Shown here piece by piece: positions 1 to 6,929 of a DNA stretch of 16,810 bases (its first letter is position 1; every line of letters begins with the position of its first letter). Source of the stretch: Flavobacteriales bacterium. GTDB taxonomy: Bacteria > Bacteroidota > Bacteroidia > Flavobacteriales_D > Crocinitomicaceae. The stretch lies in assembly GCA_018665005.1 (NCBI GenBank), contig JABJEE010000042.1:1-16810 (forward strand), given 5' to 3'. The notes beneath the pieces are model-generated. The model ran no database searches, was not told where the DNA came from, and was given only the letters and a program-made list of their open reading frames with translations. The position numbers and the translations under genes were made by a program.

Positions 1-2195
1 ATTATCAACTTGAATATGGTTCAATTAGAAAACCAATTCCTTACGAAGTAAAGTGTAACGAATTTAAAATTGAATATTATCCAGGCTCCGGGTCCGAATC
101 CTCGTATGAGAGTGAACTGACTTTAATTGATTCATTAGAAGGCAAAAAAATCAACAAGCGAATCCTTATGAACCATGTAATGGATTATAAAGGGTACCGA
201 TTCTTTCAATCAAGTTATACTTTAGATGATCCCAAAACCCCACAAAATGAGGAGGGTACAATTCTAAGTGTGAATCATGATTACTGGGGAACCAACATTA
301 CTTATTTTGGTTATTTATTAATGGCCATAGGGATGATTCTATCCATTATAGCACCCGTCGGGAGATTTCGTGAGCTCAACAACAAATTAAAAAAACTAAA
401 ACAAAAGAACAAGCAAATAAAAAGCATGTTGTTTTTTGTAATGTTATCCTCCTTAGGCGGGAGTGTTTTTGCTCAAGAACATCATGAAAATGATGGGCAT
501 AACCATTCGAATGACAGTAAAATTGTTAGGGGTGAAACTTTTCACGTGATATCGAAGGAACATTCTGACGAACTCGCCACATTGCCTGTTCAGAGCTATG
601 ACGGTAGGATTGTTCCATTTCACACATTGTGTGATCAGTTGTTAAGAAAAACATACAGAAAAAACACTCTTGAGCATAAGGCGAAAAACTACAATGCAGT
701 ACAATCCATTGTAAGTATGTTACTCTATGCTGAATATTGGAAGAAACAAAATACCATTTATATCCCGTCCGTTCTACAAAAAAGACTTAAGCTTAAAAAA
801 CACCAAAGTTACCGTTCAATTTCACACATAGATTCAAATGGGAATCCCGTTTTTAATTGGGAAAATCAATACCGAAAAGCTTTTCAAAAGCCAGAATCAA
901 ATAGAGATGAATTTGATAAAAAGATTATAAAGCTTCATGAAAAATTTCAAGTTACTCAAGACGTATTCCATGGCCAATATTTAAAGGTAATTCCTTTAAA
1001 GAATGACCCCAACAACACCTGGTCGAACCCTATGGATATAAATTTGTCAAGAGGTAAGGATTCAACCATAGCAAGACTCACATTAAACTATATCAGAAGT
1101 GTATATGATTTATCCTTGGAAAATAATTATAAAGAATGCAACATATTACTAACTCAACTAAAATCAGAGCAGAGAAAAGTTGCTGGTAAAATCATTCCTA
1201 GTGAAAATCTATTGAACCTAGAAGTTCAATACAACAAATGGGAAATCTTCAAAAGAACCTATCAGGCCTACGGACTTCTCGGTTTTTTGATGCTCATCTT
1301 GTTTTTTATTCAAATTTTTGTGTCATCCAACGCAAACCTGATTAGAATTTTTAATTATTCGAGAAAAGGACTTTTTTATATTTTACTTGGTGTATTTGGT
1401 TTTCATGCGGCGGGACTAATCATTAGGTGGCTCGTTTCTGGACATGTACCATGGAGTAATGGTTATGAGGCTGTTGTATTCATCGCCTGGGTAACCATGC
1501 TTGCAGGTTTTATATTTTCTCGAAAAAATGCAGTTGTAATTGCGGGAACAGCTGTCCTCGCCTCTTTAATGATCTTTGTAACCGAGCTTAATCTTTTAGA
1601 TCCTGAAATCACACCTTTGCAACCCGTATTGAAATCGTACTGGCTTATGATTCATGTTGCTGTAATCACGGGTAGCTATGGATTTCTTGGCTTGGCCTGT
1701 ATACTTGGATTTTTGAACTTGACTCTTTACATCTTCAGAACCCCAAAAACAGCAAAAACAATATCCACAAATATTACAGAGCTCACGTACATATCTGAGA
1801 TGACCATGACCATTGGTGTTTTCATGCTTACGATAGGCACATTTCTGGGCGGCATCTGGGCAAATGAATCATGGGGGAGATATTGGGGTTGGGACCCGAA
1901 AGAAACCTGGGCATTGGTTTCCGTTTTGGTTTATGCAACAATCCTCCATCTTAGATTTATACCTGGACTCAAAAGTAAATTTGTTTTTAATCTGGTTTCA
2001 TTTTGGGGGTATTCAGCCATCCTCTTTACCTTCTTCGGTGTGAATTTTGTCTTAGTCGGATTGCATTCCTATGCTCAAGGAGATGGATTGGGAGATATTC
2101 CGTCTTGGATCATTTATACTGTTTTCGTATTCGTAATATATAGTCTAATTGCATTTTGGAGAAAAAAAACATTCTCTAATTCTAAACTTAATTAG
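1..2195 (+). CDS. ccsA: ResB–CcsA fusion cytochrome c biogenesis protein (5' partial)
   Basis: System II cytochrome c maturation: ResB and CcsA together carry heme across the inner membrane and attach it to CXXCH apocytochromes. The frame is open from base 3 to the window edge, so 730 codons are visible and the N-terminus is missing; an ATG at 168 lies inside the ResB domain (context NHVMDYKGYRFFQSSY) and is not the start. Order from base 3: end of ResB with a membrane segment near residues 98-119, a second hydrophobic segment near 141-157 resembling a signal sequence (ends VFAQ), a His-rich stretch at 159-171, a periplasmic region of about 240 residues, then the multi-spanning CcsA domain from about residue 418. 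The heme-handling motif WGWDPKETW is at bases 1884-1910, and family histidines appear in FHAAGLIIRW, MIHVAVITGS and LVGLHSYAQG. Fused ResB–CcsA proteins are usual in Bacteroidota. The pseudouridine synthase gene follows one base after the stop. Confidence 0.93.
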   Translation, partial: YQLEYGSIRKPIPYEVKCNEFKIEYYPGSGSESSYESELTLIDSLEGKKINKRILMNHVMDYKGYRFFQSSYTLDDPKTPQNEEGTILSVNHDYWGTNITYFGYLLMAIGMILSIIAPVGRFRELNNKLKKLKQKNKQIKSMLFFVMLSSLGGSVFAQEHHENDGHNHSNDSKIVRGETFHVISKEHSDELATLPVQSYDGRIVPFHTLCDQLLRKTYRKNTLEHKAKNYNAVQSIVSMLLYAEYWKKQNTIYIPSVLQKRLKLKKHQSYRSISHIDSNGNPVFNWENQYRKAFQKPESNRDEFDKKIIKLHEKFQVTQDVFHGQYLKVIPLKNDPNNTWSNPMDINLSRGKDSTIARLTLNYIRSVYDLSLENNYKECNILLTQLKSEQRKVAGKIIPSENLLNLEVQYNKWEIFKRTYQAYGLLGFLMLILFFIQIFVSSNANLIRIFNYSRKGLFYILLGVFGFHAAGLIIRWLVSGHVPWSNGYEAVVFIAWVTMLAGFIFSRKNAVVIAGTAVLASLMIFVTELNLLDPEITPLQPVLKSYWLMIHVAVITGSYGFLGLACILGFLNLTLYIFRTPKTAKTISTNITELTYISEMTMTIGVFMLTIGTFLGGIWANESWGRYWGWDPKETWALVSVLVYATILHLRFIPGLKSKFVFNLVSFWGYSAILFTFFGVNFVLVGLHSYAQGDGLGDIPSWIIYTVFVFVIYSLIAFWRKKTFSNSKLN

Positions 2196-2196
2196 C

Positions 2197-2880
2197 ATGA
2201 ATTCTTCTCGCATTTTACACGAGGACAATCATCTCATTGCCATCAATAAAAAATCATCCGAAATCGTTCAGGGAGATCGTACTGGTGACAAAACGATGCC
2301 CGATGAAATCAAAGCTTATCTAAAAAACAAATACAGTAAACCGGGTAATGTGTTTTGCGGAGTCATACATCGTTTAGACAGACCCACAAGTGGAGTAATC
2401 TTGTTTGCGCGAACAAGTAAAGGACTTGAGCGCATGAATAAGCAGTTTAGAGAAAAGTTAACCTCAAAAACGTATTGGGCGATTCTTGAAACCAAACCTC
2501 CTCAAAATGAGGGAAAGCTTGTGCATTTTTTGAAAAAAAATGAAAAGCAAAATAAAAGCTATGTTTCAAATAAGGATGTTAAGGGAGCAAAAGAAGCCAT
2601 CTTGAGCTATACTCTAATCAGCTCATCAGACCGATATCATTTGGTCCAAGTTGAATTAGAAACCGGGAGACACCATCAAATCAGAGCTCAATTCTCGAGC
2701 ATTGGGTGCTGCGTTAAGGGTGATTTAAAGTACGGAGGTAAAAGATCAAATCAAGATGGATCCATTTGCTTGCACTCGAGGGAGCTCAAGTTTAATCATC
2801 CCACAACACAAGAAGAAATCTGTATAACTGCCCCTATTCCTGACAATACGTTTTGGAACATTTTCAAAGATGTCAAATGA
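2197..2880 (+). CDS. RluA-family pseudouridine synthase
   Basis: Isomerises specific uridines to pseudouridine in rRNA or tRNA in the cytoplasm. The signature HRLDRPTSGVILFA is present, with the catalytic Asp at residue 61, followed by the family's C-terminal CLHSRELKFNHP block. The 227-aa protein has no N-terminal S4 domain, so it resembles the short RluA/TruC-like forms more than RluC/RluD; the target site cannot be told from sequence alone. I chose ATG 2197 over an in-frame ATG at 2149 because 2149 lies inside the ccsA coding region and the extra residues look unlike the family, whereas 2197 is one base after the ccsA stop and gives the normal start (SRILHEDNHLIAINK). It is probably co-transcribed with ccsA. 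Its stop is 2 bases from the stop of the convergent phosphatase gene, leaving no room for a terminator. Confidence 0.9.
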   Translation: MNSSRILHEDNHLIAINKKSSEIVQGDRTGDKTMPDEIKAYLKNKYSKPGNVFCGVIHRLDRPTSGVILFARTSKGLERMNKQFREKLTSKTYWAILETKPPQNEGKLVHFLKKNEKQNKSYVSNKDVKGAKEAILSYTLISSSDRYHLVQVELETGRHHQIRAQFSSIGCCVKGDLKYGGKRSNQDGSICLHSRELKFNHPTTQEEICITAPIPDNTFWNIFKDVK

Positions 2881-2882
2881 TA

Positions 2883-3512
2883 TTACAGCTGTTGAAAAGT
2901 ATATAGTATTTCCGATGCAATTTGAAGACTCCTTTCAACATAATGAGGAACAGGATTTTCTGTTTCATCAAACTCTTTAGGATCGTCGTAAGTCGTAGAA
3001 AACCTCTTTTTTGCTCCAGGAACTAATGGACAATTATCGTCAGAGTCTGAACAGGTCATCACGGCAATGAAATCAGTTTGCGGAATAGATTCATCTGTAT
3101 TCGCTTTAGAATAACAAGAGATAAAGTCATTCTCATTATAATAAACATTATAAAGGGGGTTATCTGCTGATAAATCTTTACAAATCACCTTAAATCCTAT
3201 GTGCTTTAAAGCGGCAATGGTATTGGGGTGACATTCTGTAGCGACAGTGCCTCCAGAATAAGTTCTCAAATTCTTAACCTGAAAAATCACAGATGCAATG
3301 TGTCCCCATACTTGTGCAAAATGACTTCTCCTGGAATTATGAGTACATAAATAAACCAATGAGACCTCTCTTTTAGCTGTTACTGCTTCTTCTATTTCTT
3401 TTCTCATAAATGCCGCCACTTCATCTAAAAGAGCCCTTCTAGCAGAAGGAATAATCCGATTGGCTTCGTTCAGGAGCTTATCGCAATTGCTTTTGAGTTT
3501 ATCATTAATCAT
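2883..3512 (-). CDS. ArsC-type low-molecular-weight phosphatase / arsenate reductase-like protein
   Basis: A 209-aa cytoplasmic member of the low-molecular-weight protein tyrosine phosphatase fold, nearest to thioredoxin-coupled arsenate reductases. The phosphate-binding loop C-X5-R is CTHNSRRS (Cys56, Arg62). A second cysteine pair at Cys154 and Cys161 (TCSDSDDNCPLVPG) has the seven-residue spacing of the redox pair Cys82/Cys89 of Bacillus ArsC, and the general-acid Asp-Pro is at 177-178 (YDDPKEF). The protein carries about 50 extra N-terminal residues, predicted helical, and about 26 more residues between the P-loop and the cysteine pair than Bacillus ArsC. No arsR, arsenite pump or other ars gene is nearby, so arsenate reduction is possible but unproven; such proteins in Bacteroidota are often annotated simply as protein-tyrosine-phosphatase. 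The gene is alone on the minus strand, and I see no clear TAnnTTTG element for it. Confidence 0.82.
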   Translation of the reverse strand: MINDKLKSNCDKLLNEANRIIPSARRALLDEVAAFMRKEIEEAVTAKREVSLVYLCTHNSRRSHFAQVWGHIASVIFQVKNLRTYSGGTVATECHPNTIAALKHIGFKVICKDLSADNPLYNVYYNENDFISCYSKANTDESIPQTDFIAVMTCSDSDDNCPLVPGAKKRFSTTYDDPKEFDETENPVPHYVERSLQIASEILYTFQQL

Positions 3513-3526
3513 TACTCTTATTTTTG
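3492..3526 (+). promoter_or_regulatory. Bacteroidota-type promoter for the small gene at 3556
   Basis: TTTG at 3492-3495 and TATTTTTG at 3519-3526 are separated by 23 nt, matching the TTTG-N17-23-TAnnTTTG pattern described for the Bacteroidota primary sigma factor, at the upper spacing limit. Transcription would begin near 3533, about 20 bases before the TTG start. The -33 element lies inside the 5' end of the divergent phosphatase gene. Confidence 0.5.
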
Positions 3527-3555
3527 TCTGAATATTAATCAGATATGAAGATACA

Positions 3556-3906
3556 TTGAATAATCAAAAGCCAAGCATAGAAACTTTAGAATTCAAAAAT
3601 CTCATGTTACATTTTTGGGACAAGCATGAATTCAGAAATAAAACATTTAAGCAGCTATATAAAGATTTTGCCTTAAGTGGCATCCCCCTTGAGACAGGGT
3701 CTCTTGAAAAATGCAATACAAATAATCAATTAGAAAAGTTGATAAATCGTATTGTCAACGATAATAATCTGAATCAACTTTTGTATACCGTTGACCTAAA
3801 AGATGATTTAAAAATAAAAACAAATAACCTCATATTATCAATAATCACACGAGTTGCGTTTAAGGTATTCTTAAGAACTTACTTTACTTCTAAATACGCT
3901 TCTTAA
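3556..3906 (+). CDS. Small hypothetical helical protein upstream of dnaN
   Basis: I do not recognise a named family. The 116-aa product is charged, Asn/Lys-rich, apparently all-helical and cytoplasmic, with no signal peptide or membrane segment. Its C-terminal half contains NQLLYTVDLKDD followed by an aliphatic helix (LILSIITRVAFKVF). This is reminiscent of short uncharacterised Bacteroidota proteins with an LLYRID-like motif that I recall being encoded near dnaN, but that link is from memory. The longest reading uses TTG at 3556; no ATG is available in frame upstream because TGA at 3529 blocks the frame. The alternative is ATG 3604, giving 100 aa. A four-codon ORF (ATG 3545, MKIH) ends with TGA overlapping the TTG. 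The gene has its own promoter and is separated from dnaN by 65 bases holding a second promoter. Confidence 0.6.
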   Translation: MNNQKPSIETLEFKNLMLHFWDKHEFRNKTFKQLYKDFALSGIPLETGSLEKCNTNNQLEKLINRIVNDNNLNQLLYTVDLKDDLKIKTNNLILSIITRVAFKVFLRTYFTSKYAS

Positions 3907-3913
3907 AATCTAG

Positions 3914-3931
3914 TAATTAGACTTCTAATTA
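3914..3931. repeat. 18-bp perfect palindrome in the dnaN promoter region
   Basis: TAATTAGA-CT-TCTAATTA: two perfect 8-bp inverted arms with a 2-bp spacer, ending 15 bases before the -7 element at 3947. That is where a -33 element would be expected, so an operator is a reasonable guess. As an RNA hairpin it would be AU-rich with only 2 loop bases and no following U-run, so an intrinsic terminator for the small gene is less likely. Confidence 0.55.
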
Positions 3932-3946
3932 TCTCATCTGAATTGT

Positions 3947-3954
3947 TATTTTTG
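3947..3954 (+). promoter_or_regulatory. -7 element of the dnaN operon promoter
   Basis: TATTTTTG fits TAnnTTTG and sits 17 bases before the dnaN ATG at 3972, implying a short leader of about 10 nt. No good TTG/TTTG -33 box is found at 17-23 nt upstream; the palindrome at 3914-3931 occupies that place. Confidence 0.45.
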
Positions 3955-3971
3955 TATAAAATGATTAGCTA

Positions 3972-5090
3972 ATGAATTTTATTGTTTCAAGCGCAACACT
4001 TTTACGTCACTTGCAAAATATTTCGGGAGTTTTAAATTCGAGTAACACACTCCCTATTCTAGACAACTTTAAGTTTTCGATTAAGGGTAATAAACTCGAA
4101 ATATGTGCCACTGATTTAGAAACTACAATGATTACCAAAGTAGAGGTGCAATCTGAAGAAGACGGCTCAGTTGCCGTTCCTGCAAAGATGGTCTTGGAAG
4201 TATTAAAAAGCTTGCCGGACCAACCCTGCACCTTTAAGGTTAATGGAGAGAACCATAAAATTGAAATCTCATATGACAACGGAAGAGCTGAAATGTCTGG
4301 TTTTAACGGAGCAGAATTCCCAAAGCTTCCTAAAATCGAAAACCAAAGCACGATAAAAATTTCGGGGGAAATTGTTTCTAATGCCATAAATAGAACATTA
4401 TTTGCTGCAGGGAATGATGAGCTTCGACCTGCGATGTCTGGTGTTTATTGTGAATTTTCTAACAACGAAATTATTTTCGTTGCTACGGATGCGCACAAAT
4501 TGGTTCGATACAAAAGAAATGATGCCAAGTCTACTGACAGTTCAGACTTTATTCTACCAAAAAAACCATTAAATATGCTTAAGGCAAATTTATCAGGCAA
4601 GGAAGAAATAACACTGGAATACAATCAATCTAATGCAGTTTTTACATTCAATGAAATGAAATTGGTTTGTCGCCTTATCGATGGCAAATACCCTAATTAT
4701 GAAGCGGTTATTCCAAAAGAAAATCCAAATGTACTGACCATTGATCGACTACAATTTTTAAATTCTATTAAAAGGGTCTCGATATTCGCTAATAAAACGA
4801 CCCACCAAATCAAACTTAAACTGGTCGGTTCAGAGCTATCTTTATCTGCAGAAGACACTGATTTCGCTAATGCCTCGAATGAAAGACTCACCTGTAATTA
4901 TAATGGAGATGATTTAGAAATTGGTTTTAATTCAAGGTTTATTGTGGAAATGTTAAATAATCTAGATTCTGACGAAGTTCAACTGGCTATGAGTGAACCA
5001 AGCAGAGCGGGTATTTTAACCCCAATAACCAAATCTTCAGAGAATGAAGACGTGCTCATGCTGGTAATGCCGGTTATGCTCAATCGTTAA
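3972..5090 (+). CDS. dnaN: DNA polymerase III beta subunit (sliding clamp)
   Basis: The ring-shaped processivity clamp of the replicative polymerase; it also docks repair and ligation factors. The 372-aa length is normal for three DnaN domains (roughly 1-120, 128-243 and 245-372). Recognisable blocks are the N-terminal NISGVLNSSNTLPILDNFKF, the middle-domain DELRPAMSGVYCEF and ATDAHKLVRYKR, DGKYPNYEAVIP, and the C-terminal VLMLVMPVMLNR, which forms part of the peptide-binding pocket. It is followed after 3 nt by rlmN, so it appears to be the first gene of a dnaN–rlmN–ABC exporter operon. No dnaA or recF is next to it, so it does not mark a classical origin region here. The antisense frames inside it are shadows. 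Confidence 0.97.
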   Translation: MNFIVSSATLLRHLQNISGVLNSSNTLPILDNFKFSIKGNKLEICATDLETTMITKVEVQSEEDGSVAVPAKMVLEVLKSLPDQPCTFKVNGENHKIEISYDNGRAEMSGFNGAEFPKLPKIENQSTIKISGEIVSNAINRTLFAAGNDELRPAMSGVYCEFSNNEIIFVATDAHKLVRYKRNDAKSTDSSDFILPKKPLNMLKANLSGKEEITLEYNQSNAVFTFNEMKLVCRLIDGKYPNYEAVIPKENPNVLTIDRLQFLNSIKRVSIFANKTTHQIKLKLVGSELSLSAEDTDFANASNERLTCNYNGDDLEIGFNSRFIVEMLNNLDSDEVQLAMSEPSRAGILTPITKSSENEDVLMLVMPVMLNR

Positions 5091-5093
5091 GAC

Positions 5094-6170
5094 ATGAATT
5101 CAAAATTGAAGCTAATTAGGGACCTCTCTGTTGAGGAATTGGCTGACTATTTAAAAGCAAATGATTTTCCTTCATTTCGCGCCAAACAAATCATGGATTG
5201 GCTTTGGAAAAAAAATGTTGGCTCTTTCCAAGAAATGAAAAATGTCGGTAAGGGCTTACAGCTTTTCTTAGACGAGCACTTTAGCATTAATAAAATTTCA
5301 ATAAAGGACCAACAAATTAGTAAAGACAAAACCATTAAGTGTGCTTTTGAAGTAGATAAAAAAAGTGTTGTTGAAGGTGTGCTCATTCCCACGAGTAAAA
5401 GAACTACGGCATGTATTTCATCACAAGTAGGGTGCAGTCTTGCATGTACTTTTTGCGCCACAGGACGACTGAAATTGTTGCGTAATTTGACGGCTGGAGA
5501 AATATATGACCAAGTCTTTCATTTAAAAAATGAAGCTAATCATAGATATCAAAAGTCGCTTTCCAACATTGTATATATGGGTATGGGTGAGCCTTTATTA
5601 AATTACAAAAATGTTTTGAGCTCTATTGATTGGATTTGTTCAGATGATGGTCTAGGCATGTCTCCTAAAAGGATTACAGTATCCACAGCTGGAATTTCCA
5701 AAATGATTAAAAAGCTAGGCGATGATGAAGTAAAATTTAATCTGGCTTTATCTTTACATGCCGCCAGTGATGAAAAGCGTAATAAGATTATGGAAATAAA
5801 TGAGTCCAATGATCTTGAATCCTTGCGTGATGCTCTTCAGTACTTTTATGAGAAAACAAATTCCAGGGTCACATTTGAATACATCATTTTTGATGGATTT
5901 AATGATGAGATTTCTGATGCTCGTGAACTGGCCGATTTCGCTAAATGTGTCCCCTGTAAAATAAACATCATTGAATACAACCCTATTGATGGTGAACCGT
6001 TTAAGCAAGCTAAGTCAGAAAAAGTAGATCAGTTTGCATCATTTCTAGAAGAAAGAAACATGATTGTTAACGTCCGGAGAAGCAGAGGTAAAGATATTGA
6101 TGCCGCATGTGGACAATTGGCTAATAAAAACAAAGCCATTTCAATTGACGAAAGAAGGTTAAAACAATGA
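5094..6170 (+). CDS. rlmN: Dual-specificity 23S rRNA/tRNA adenine C2-methyltransferase RlmN
   Basis: Radical-SAM enzyme that makes 2-methyladenosine at A2503 of 23S rRNA and at A37 of some tRNAs. The 358-aa protein has the [4Fe-4S] motif CxxxCxxC at Cys114, Cys118 and Cys121 (GCSLACTFCATG), plus the two mechanistic cysteines at positions equivalent to E. coli Cys118 and Cys355: Cys107 (TTACISSQ) and Cys339 (AACGQL). The GMGEPLLNY SAM-binding block is at 163-171 and the N-terminal helical domain (FRAKQIMDWLWKK) precedes the barrel. The absence of a resistance-type context and the match to RlmN rather than Cfr argue for the housekeeping enzyme. The start is 3 nt after dnaN. The stop overlaps the ATG of the ABC ATPase gene in an ATGA, suggesting translational coupling. 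Confidence 0.97.
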   Translation: MNSKLKLIRDLSVEELADYLKANDFPSFRAKQIMDWLWKKNVGSFQEMKNVGKGLQLFLDEHFSINKISIKDQQISKDKTIKCAFEVDKKSVVEGVLIPTSKRTTACISSQVGCSLACTFCATGRLKLLRNLTAGEIYDQVFHLKNEANHRYQKSLSNIVYMGMGEPLLNYKNVLSSIDWICSDDGLGMSPKRITVSTAGISKMIKKLGDDEVKFNLALSLHAASDEKRNKIMEINESNDLESLRDALQYFYEKTNSRVTFEYIIFDGFNDEISDARELADFAKCVPCKINIIEYNPIDGEPFKQAKSEKVDQFASFLEERNMIVNVRRSRGKDIDAACGQLANKNKAISIDERRLKQ

Positions 6171-6925
6171 TTAAAGTAGAACATCTCACCAAACAATTTT
6201 CTTTAAGCAAAGCACAAAAAAAAGAAACCAATACAAATGATGAATTTGCTTTTGCCGTTAAAGACATCAGTTTTGATTGTAAACCAGGTGAAATCTTTTC
6301 TTTATTAGGACCAAACGGTGCGGGAAAGACAACTACTCTGCGCATGCTATCTACAGTGATTACTCCCTCATCAGGAACTATAGAAATGGGCGGAATTAAT
6401 GCAATAACCCACCCTAGCGAAGCCAGAAGGAAGATTGGGTTTTTGACAGGATCTACAGGCTTATACGCCAGATTAAATGCCCATGAATTGATTGATTATT
6501 TTGCTTCTCTTTATGACGTACCAAGTAAGCTACTAAATGAAAGAAAAAAATATTTGTTTGACCTTTTGGACATGAACGAATTCGCCCATAAACGAATTGG
6601 TAAACTTAGTACTGGAATGAAGCAGAAGGTTTCCATTTGTCGTACCATGATTCACGATCCAGAAATCGTAATATTTGATGAGCCCACTAGCGGATTAGAC
6701 GTGATCACTGCTGAAAGTATTATCCAGCTCATTAGAGATTGTAAAGAACAAAACAAAACAGTGATATTTTCAAGTCATATTATGGGTGAAGTTGATCTTT
6801 TGTGTGACAAAATGGCGATTATTCATAAAGGAGAAATGAAATATCAAGGAACTATGAAAGACTTTAGAAATAACATGACCGAAAAAAACCTTACTGCTGA
6901 ATTTATTAAAACAGTCCAAGCCTAA
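6167..6925 (+). CDS. natA: ABC transporter ATP-binding protein, NatA-like
   Basis: Cytoplasmic ATPase of an ABC-2 type exporter. The 252-aa protein shows the Walker A GPNGAGKTTT (48-57), the signature LSTGMKQ (147-153), Walker B IVIFDEPTSGLD (167-178) and the H-loop His204 (SSHIMGEVD). The DrrA/NatA-type sequence and the paired NatB-like permease suggest export of Na+ or a small organic substrate; the substrate cannot be read from sequence, so the symbol is tentative. A polar Lys/Asn/Thr-rich insert (residues about 14-26) separates the first strand from the next, as in some Bacteroidota homologues. It overlaps rlmN by 4 nt and precedes the permease by 4 nt. An antisense frame over its 5' end is a shadow. 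Confidence 0.9.
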   Translation: MIKVEHLTKQFSLSKAQKKETNTNDEFAFAVKDISFDCKPGEIFSLLGPNGAGKTTTLRMLSTVITPSSGTIEMGGINAITHPSEARRKIGFLTGSTGLYARLNAHELIDYFASLYDVPSKLLNERKKYLFDLLDMNEFAHKRIGKLSTGMKQKVSICRTMIHDPEIVIFDEPTSGLDVITAESIIQLIRDCKEQNKTVIFSSHIMGEVDLLCDKMAIIHKGEMKYQGTMKDFRNNMTEKNLTAEFIKTVQA

Positions 6926-6929
6926 TTAG

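Noticed and set aside
2149..2196. Upstream ATG start for the pseudouridine synthase
   Set aside because: It overlaps the conserved frame of ccsA; ATG 2197 one base after the ccsA stop gives the normal N-terminus.
3914..3931. Palindrome read as a rho-independent terminator for the small gene
   Set aside because: The stem is AU-rich with a 2-base loop and has no U-run after it.
4007..4387. 126-aa minus-strand open frame
   Set aside because: It lies wholly inside dnaN, which has strong family matches over its full length; no signal or known domain in the antisense product.
3972..5090. dnaN as a marker of the replication origin
   Set aside because: No dnaA or recF neighbour, and I see no DnaA-box cluster or AT-rich unwinding region next to it; dnaN is often away from oriC in Bacteroidota.
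6121..6345. 74-aa minus-strand frame across the rlmN–natA junction
   Set aside because: Antisense to the conserved ends of both genes, including the Walker A region.
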